Source: an uncultured Ruminococcus sp.
Lineage (GTDB): Bacteria; Bacillota; Clostridia; Oscillospirales; Ruminococcaceae
Assembly (NCBI GenBank): GCA_947629455.1
Contig: CANRDT010000022.1
Span: 1-35,144 of the forward strand
Direction: 5' to 3'
DNA: 35,144 nucleotides
The position numbers and the translations under genes are program-made. Positions 31,220 to 35,144 of this stretch are shown piece by piece (position 1 is the first letter of the stretch; every line of letters starts with the position of its first letter). Below the pieces are notes generated by a model that saw nothing but the letters and a program-made list of their open reading frames with translations, did not search any database and was not told the DNA's origin.

Positions 31220-32056
31220 TCAGTCCTCGTCCTCCGCTATCAGCATGGAGTATAACTCCGACTTTGAATAACCGCTCTCCTTTGCGATCTCCCGACAAGC
31301 GTCCGCGCCCCTCATACCTTTGGCAATAAGCGCTCTCACCTGCCCGATCGCCTGCTGCGGTGTAAGCTCCTCCTCTTTTGCCGAAACGTCCGCGCCTTCG
31401 ATTATCAGCACGAACTCCCCCCTCGGCTTGTTGAGGGTATAGTACTCCGCCGCCCGTGAAAGCGTAGTCCTCATAATTTCCTCATGCAGCTTTGTCAGCT
31501 CCCGACAAACGGCTACCCTGCGATCCCCCAGATACTCCAGAAGATCGTTAAGCGTGTTTAACAGCTTGTGCGGCGCTTCGTAAAATATCAGGGTGGAAGT
31601 CTGATCCTTTATCATCGCAAGATGAGAAAACCTCTGCCGCTTGGTGACTGACAAAAATCCCTCAAAGGAAAATCTTGAAGTGTCAAGCCCGCTCGCCGCT
31701 AACGCCGCCGTCGCCGCCGACGCTCCGGGAACAACGTTTACTTCTATCCCCCTCGCGGCACATAACTTTACCAGATCTTCCCCCGGATCGGATATGCACG
31801 GCATACCAGCATCGGTCACTATCGCCGCGCTTTCACCCGACTCTATCCTGCGGCAGATGGTCTCCCCGGCAGTCTTTGCATTGTGCTCGTGGTAACTGAT
31901 AAGCGGCGTCTTTATCCCGAAATGATTCGCTAACTTCGCCGTTACTCTCGTGTCCTCCGCACATATGAAGTCTACGCTCCGTAATGTCTCTACCGCCCGA
32001 TATGTTATATCCCCAAGATTGCCTATCGGTGTGCCTACTATGTATAACTTCCCCAT
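31220..32056 (-). CDS. rsmI: 16S rRNA (cytidine-1402 2'-O)-methyltransferase RsmI
   Basis: A SAM-dependent enzyme that methylates the ribose of C1402 in 16S rRNA at the ribosomal P site. The 278-residue sequence has the tetrapyrrole-methylase-type motifs in order: LYIVGTPIGNLGDIT at the N-terminus, VTDAGMPCISDPG near residue 80, and VVPGASAATAALAASGL near 110. The family's C-terminal helical domain (TPQQAIGQVRALIAKG) is also present. Start ATG 32056 follows GTAGGAG. It converges on the membrane-protein gene, and a large inverted repeat lies just upstream. Confidence 0.96.
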   Translation of the reverse strand: MGKLYIVGTPIGNLGDITYRAVETLRSVDFICAEDTRVTAKLANHFGIKTPLISYHEHNAKTAGETICRRIESGESAAIVTDAGMPCISDPGEDLVKLCAARGIEVNVVPGASAATAALAASGLDTSRFSFEGFLSVTKRQRFSHLAMIKDQTSTLIFYEAPHKLLNTLNDLLEYLGDRRVAVCRELTKLHEEIMRTTLSRAAEYYTLNKPRGEFVLIIEGADVSAKEEELTPQQAIGQVRALIAKGMRGADACREIAKESGYSKSELYSMLIAEDED

Positions 32057-32120
32057 TTCTCCTACATTCCTCCCTTTTTATGATATTCGCTCCGCTCTGT
32101 ATCCTCCTCACCGTCCCTCA

Positions 32121-32400
32121 AGGTAAAACTTGTTTTTTGGAGGAAGCTTTTTTCTGGGAGGGAACTTTCTGAAGAAAGGTTCCCCCCAGACCCCCCTCAA
32201 AGACTTTTTAATTATTTTTTGCGAGGGGCAAAATAAGTATTTTAAAGACTTGACAAGCCTTAGTCCGCAATTATTTTCAAGCGCGCTGCTGCCCCTCGCA
32301 AAAAATCACTGAAAGTTTTAGGAAAGGGGTTCGGGGGAGAACCCTTTTTCAAAAGGGTTTCCCCCGGAAGAAACTCTCCCCCGAAAAGCAAACTTTACTC
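32121..32400. repeat. Intergenic repeat family B as a 280-bp near-palindrome
   Basis: Two diverged inverted arms of about 110 bp (32,121-32,230 and 32,290-32,400) flank a 60-bp centre. Each arm has a hairpin of the form GGGAGGGAAC/GTTCCCCCC or GGGGGAGAACCC/GGGTTTCCCCC and a TTTTTTGCGAGGGG end facing the centre. A single arm is found at 8441-8560. The centre has no gene. Its size and symmetry suggest a non-autonomous mobile unit or a structured RNA element. It may also end transcription of the minus-strand gene at 32,437. Confidence 0.75.
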
Positions 32401-32436
32401 TGAGGAACAGTAAGGAAGATATAGGGCGATCGGATC

Positions 32437-33702
32437 TCAGAGCAGGGCGAGGATAACGGTGATCGTAAAAGTCTGTTGATTTTTAATGACCGAGTATGCG
32501 CCGGAGGATACAGCGCCGTCTGTTGCGTCAGCGACATCGGAGAGGATAGAGAAGATCGAGCCGCCGCCGTCCGCATTTCCGAAGAGAGCCTCGCACACGT
32601 TATCGAATGCGGCAGCGTCGGAGCATTTTATGCGCACATATCTGCTGCCGTTTCGGACTGCCGACAAAGTTTCGCGTTTCACCATATCTTCCGCCTGAGC
32701 CGTATTTTCCGCAAGCAGACCGTTCACGGCGAAGTAGTCCATACTCTTATCATCTGCCGTCGGATAGTTCATAAAACGATTTTCACCCGGGATATGATCT
32801 GCCGCCATATCCTTATCCGAAACGCAGAAATAATCGTATCTGACATAATCGTCCCCCAGATCGGAGATCGGATCGTCCCAGGTAACGTCTACATTATACC
32901 AGTTACCGTCAAGCATGACCTTATTCCACATATGCGGTTCTTCCTCCCCGTCCGTAACGGAAGTCCCTATAATAGGTATGCACTGTATATCCGCAAGCTG
33001 GCAGAGCAGCAGAAAAGCCTTTGAATAGCCCTCGCAGACGGCATTTCCCTCCACAAGACAGCCGTAAGCCGAATAGACGTTATCCCCCTCATAAGTATAA
33101 GAACAGCGTGAAACGAGCGCGTCGTGGAAGTACTTCACCTTTTCATAGTCGGTCAATCCCTCGGCACGCGAGCATACCGCCTCCGCCTCGTCTCTGACAA
33201 GTCTGTACTGATCGTCGCTTTGCTGTTTATCCTTTTCGTAGCCGACTTTCACGGAGGAAACATATCCGTCTTTATCGAGCGAAAGAGAATATTCGTTCAT
33301 CAGGCGGCTTATATCGGGAGCGGACGCAGTAAGCATTGCTATCATATCGCCTGCCGACTTGCTGTCGAGTACGCCGTCGGTAATATCTATCTCCTTGCGG
33401 TAATCCATAAGACCCGAATATATCTGTTTAAAGCATTTGCGCACACTGCCGTCCTCGTCCGAAAGAAAATAATCAGCCGCTGCCGCAGGCAGACCTTCTC
33501 CGCCGCTTTCATAAGACGGAGTATCTACCACCACTTCCGTCTGTACTGAGGGCTGTTCCTTGTCCTCTCTGTCATTTTTCGGGACTATCACCGTACCGTC
33601 GTTTTTTTCTGCGGCAAAACAGGACGAAAAGACCGCCGCCGCAATTACCGCGGCAGCCGCCGTACATAACGATCTTATTCTTCCCGATACCCCTCTGAGC
33701 AT
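32437..33702 (-). CDS. Transglutaminase-like putative lipoprotein
   Basis: A 421-residue exported protein. The N-terminus has a basic start, a hydrophobic Ala/Val core and a cysteine after FSS (residue 28) that could be lipidated, although the lipobox is not canonical. Residues about 180-290 are a transglutaminase-like (papain-fold) domain. Its likely catalytic triad is Cys in NAVCEGYSKAF, His in EPHMWNKVML and Asp in YNVDVTWDDP. Such domains in Gram-positive surface proteins act as peptidases or wall-associated enzymes; the substrate is unknown. It begins 6 bp after the CNNM/CBS gene and is probably co-transcribed with it. The last 90 residues are not recognised. Confidence 0.85.
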   Translation of the reverse strand: MLRGVSGRIRSLCTAAAAVIAAAVFSSCFAAEKNDGTVIVPKNDREDKEQPSVQTEVVVDTPSYESGGEGLPAAAADYFLSDEDGSVRKCFKQIYSGLMDYRKEIDITDGVLDSKSAGDMIAMLTASAPDISRLMNEYSLSLDKDGYVSSVKVGYEKDKQQSDDQYRLVRDEAEAVCSRAEGLTDYEKVKYFHDALVSRCSYTYEGDNVYSAYGCLVEGNAVCEGYSKAFLLLCQLADIQCIPIIGTSVTDGEEEPHMWNKVMLDGNWYNVDVTWDDPISDLGDDYVRYDYFCVSDKDMAADHIPGENRFMNYPTADDKSMDYFAVNGLLAENTAQAEDMVKRETLSAVRNGSRYVRIKCSDAAAFDNVCEALFGNADGGGSIFSILSDVADATDGAVSSGAYSVIKNQQTFTITVILALL

Positions 33703-33708
33703 AAATTG

Positions 33709-35031
33709 TCAGTCCTCCGTATTCAGTATGACCGCCCTGACCTTTTCAATATGCTTTTCGTCTGCTTTAATTACTGTAAATTTTATATTTTTCCATTTTA
33801 TAGAAGCATCGTTTCTGCCCGCGGGTATGCCGCCGAACAGCTGCGCCAGAAAACCTCCCAGCGTATCGTGTTCCTCCTGCGTCTGACAGCCGAGCCGTTC
33901 CATTACCTGAGAAAAACCGGCTTTGCCCAGAATATCAAATGTATTCGGAGTTATCTCCTGAATTTCCTCCTCTTCGTCGTCGTACTCGTCCTGTATATTT
34001 CCGACTATGGATTCGAGCAGATCTTCCAGCGTGATAATTCCGGCAGTGCCGCCGTACTCGTCCACCGCTACGGCTATATGATTTTTCTTGGTCGTGAAAT
34101 ATTCAAACAGCTCGCTGCAGCTGCTGCTTTCGGGGATATATCTTATCTCGCGCATAAATTCCTTTACCGGCTCGCCGTCGTGATCACCGCTGAAAAGCGC
34201 TTTCAGCAGGTCTTTTGCAAAAACAACTCCGCAGATATTGTCGATATTTTCTTCAAATACGGGTATACGCGAAAACCCCTCGTCTATCACCATCTGCACC
34301 GCCTCGCGCAGCGTGCAGTTCTGTTCTACGCCTACCACCTCGGTACGGTGCGTCATTATCTCGTGGACTTTAAGATCGTCAAATTGAAAGATGTTGCTGA
34401 TCATCTCCGCCTGCGATTCCTCTATACCGCCGGTCTCGTTTACCGCGTCCACCATCATAAGGATCTCTTCCTCGGTAACGGACTCCTGTTCGGGCAGCTC
34501 CTTTACTCCGAATATTCTCAGAAACAGTGAGGAAAACAGCTCCGCCGCCGTTTCAAGAGGAATGAACAGCGCGAGCAGCGCCCGATATACTCCGCAGCAG
34601 CTTACCGCAAAGCCTGACGACAGCTTGCCCGACGCGCAAAGCCGCTTTGGTATTATCATACCGAAAACTGATACCGCCAATGCCGATATGCAGACTACTA
34701 TAAATATCGCGATCAGAAAAAGCGGCAAACGCGACATACCTGTCAGGTCTTTTATAAACTCCCTCGTCGGTACAAAGAAATACACCGCCGCAGCCGCGGA
34801 AAGCAGTATTATCAGCACCGAACGGCTCAGCAGATTTACCATTACAAACCTGTTCGGCTTGTCCAGCAGCTTTGAGATCGTCTTTCCTCGTTTGTGGGTA
34901 TCCGTAAGCCTCCTGACTTCACTGTCGCTTAACTCTACGATCGAATTTTCACAGGCAGTCAAAAACGCCATTAGCAAAATGATCCCGATACAGATCACCG
35001 CACCATGCCATAGCTTACCTACCTCGTCCAT
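33709..35031 (-). CDS. CNNM/CBS-domain membrane protein (HlyC/CorC family)
   Basis: A 440-residue member of the hemolysin-C/CorC group, linked to Mg2+ or other cation export in relatives. Residues 1-180 are the CNNM membrane domain (ICIGIILLMAFLTACENSIVEL; further helices near 66-86 and 100-125). Residues about 215-340 hold two CBS domains (IMTHRTEVVGVEQNCTLREA and VKEFMREIRYIPES). The characteristic VDEYGGTAGIITLEDLLESI precedes the C-terminal CorC/HlyC domain (about 360-440). ATG 35031 follows GAGGG at 7 bases. It heads a two-gene unit with the transglutaminase-like gene; no clear promoter is visible before the repeat at the window edge. Confidence 0.92.
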   Translation of the reverse strand: MDEVGKLWHGAVICIGIILLMAFLTACENSIVELSDSEVRRLTDTHKRGKTISKLLDKPNRFVMVNLLSRSVLIILLSAAAAVYFFVPTREFIKDLTGMSRLPLFLIAIFIVVCISALAVSVFGMIIPKRLCASGKLSSGFAVSCCGVYRALLALFIPLETAAELFSSLFLRIFGVKELPEQESVTEEEILMMVDAVNETGGIEESQAEMISNIFQFDDLKVHEIMTHRTEVVGVEQNCTLREAVQMVIDEGFSRIPVFEENIDNICGVVFAKDLLKALFSGDHDGEPVKEFMREIRYIPESSSCSELFEYFTTKKNHIAVAVDEYGGTAGIITLEDLLESIVGNIQDEYDDEEEEIQEITPNTFDILGKAGFSQVMERLGCQTQEEHDTLGGFLAQLFGGIPAGRNDASIKWKNIKFTVIKADEKHIEKVRAVILNTED

Positions 35032-35070
35032 AAAATATCCCTCACCATTTCCCTTTCTTATTCGTACCCA

Positions 35071-35144
35071 TGGAAATCAATTTTTGATTTCCAGAAGTTA
35101 GAACGCTGCGCTTTTAAGAGGTAAGAGGTCAGACAAGGAGCGCC
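35071..35144 (-). repeat. Intergenic repeat family C, copy 2 (cut by window edge)
   Basis: Reverse complement of the unit at 26,401-26,484: palindrome GGAAATCAA-TTT-TTGATTTCC, AGAAGTTAGAACGC, AAGAGGTAAGAGGTCAGACA and AGGAGCGCC at the edge. Its outer limit is not visible. Confidence 0.75.

Noticed and set aside
1-35144. CRISPR array or restriction-modification/defence system
   Set aside because: No regularly spaced repeats and no nuclease, methylase or Cas motifs were seen in any frame.

Overview
The window looks like chromosome from a Gram-positive anaerobe of the Clostridia, most likely a gut Ruminococcus-type member of the Oscillospirales. This rests on gene content (LacI-fold/GGDEF hybrid proteins, MalF/MalG-type sugar permeases without a dedicated MsmK, DUF5696-like and YIP1-like proteins), single-membrane export signals, strong AGGAGG-type ribosome sites and near-perfect TTGACA-N17-TATAAT promoters. 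It is inferred by eye from protein resemblance, not from a database search.

Region 1 (1 to about 5,000) is the right-hand end of an integrated mobilizable element. It holds a relaxase gene on the minus strand with only the tail of its mobC partner, inverted repeats that could be an oriT, a small terminal-inverted-repeat (MITE-like) unit, a decayed reading frame, a 46-codon gene and a large serine recombinase behind a perfect sigma-70 promoter. The element ends shortly before a tRNA-Thr/tRNA-Tyr pair on the minus strand, which has its own consensus promoter and terminator.

Region 2 (5,500 to 9,900) is housekeeping on the minus strand: typA (bipA) followed by an Mrp/ApbC-type ATPase, then an acidic zinc-ribbon membrane protein. 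Two families of structured intergenic repeats lie between them.

Region 3 (10,000 to 28,500) is the centre of interest. A minus-strand cluster of ten genes runs from a consensus promoter at 26,105-26,133 to a terminator at 12,326-12,355. In order of transcription it encodes two LolD/MacB-type ABC ATPases (the second carrying an AbrB-like C-terminal domain), a 981-residue solute-binding protein with extra beta-sandwich modules, a MalF/MalG permease pair, an NHL/TPR membrane-anchored protein, a YIP1-like membrane protein, a DUF5696-like secreted protein of 800 residues, and a second MalF/MalG pair. It is bracketed by two related cytosolic proteins that join a LacI/periplasmic-binding-type sensor to a GGDEF (diguanylate cyclase) domain. 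Together they suggest a surface glycan capture and import machine whose ligand state is read inside the cell and turned into c-di-GMP. The substrate cannot be read from sequence.

Region 4 (28,500 to the end) returns to core genes: comM (yifB) on the plus strand, a truncated XRE-type regulator, an orphan membrane protein, rsmI, a transglutaminase-like lipoprotein and a CNNM/CBS (HlyC/CorC-type) membrane protein. The spaces hold further copies of the intergenic repeats, one of which runs off the right edge of the window.
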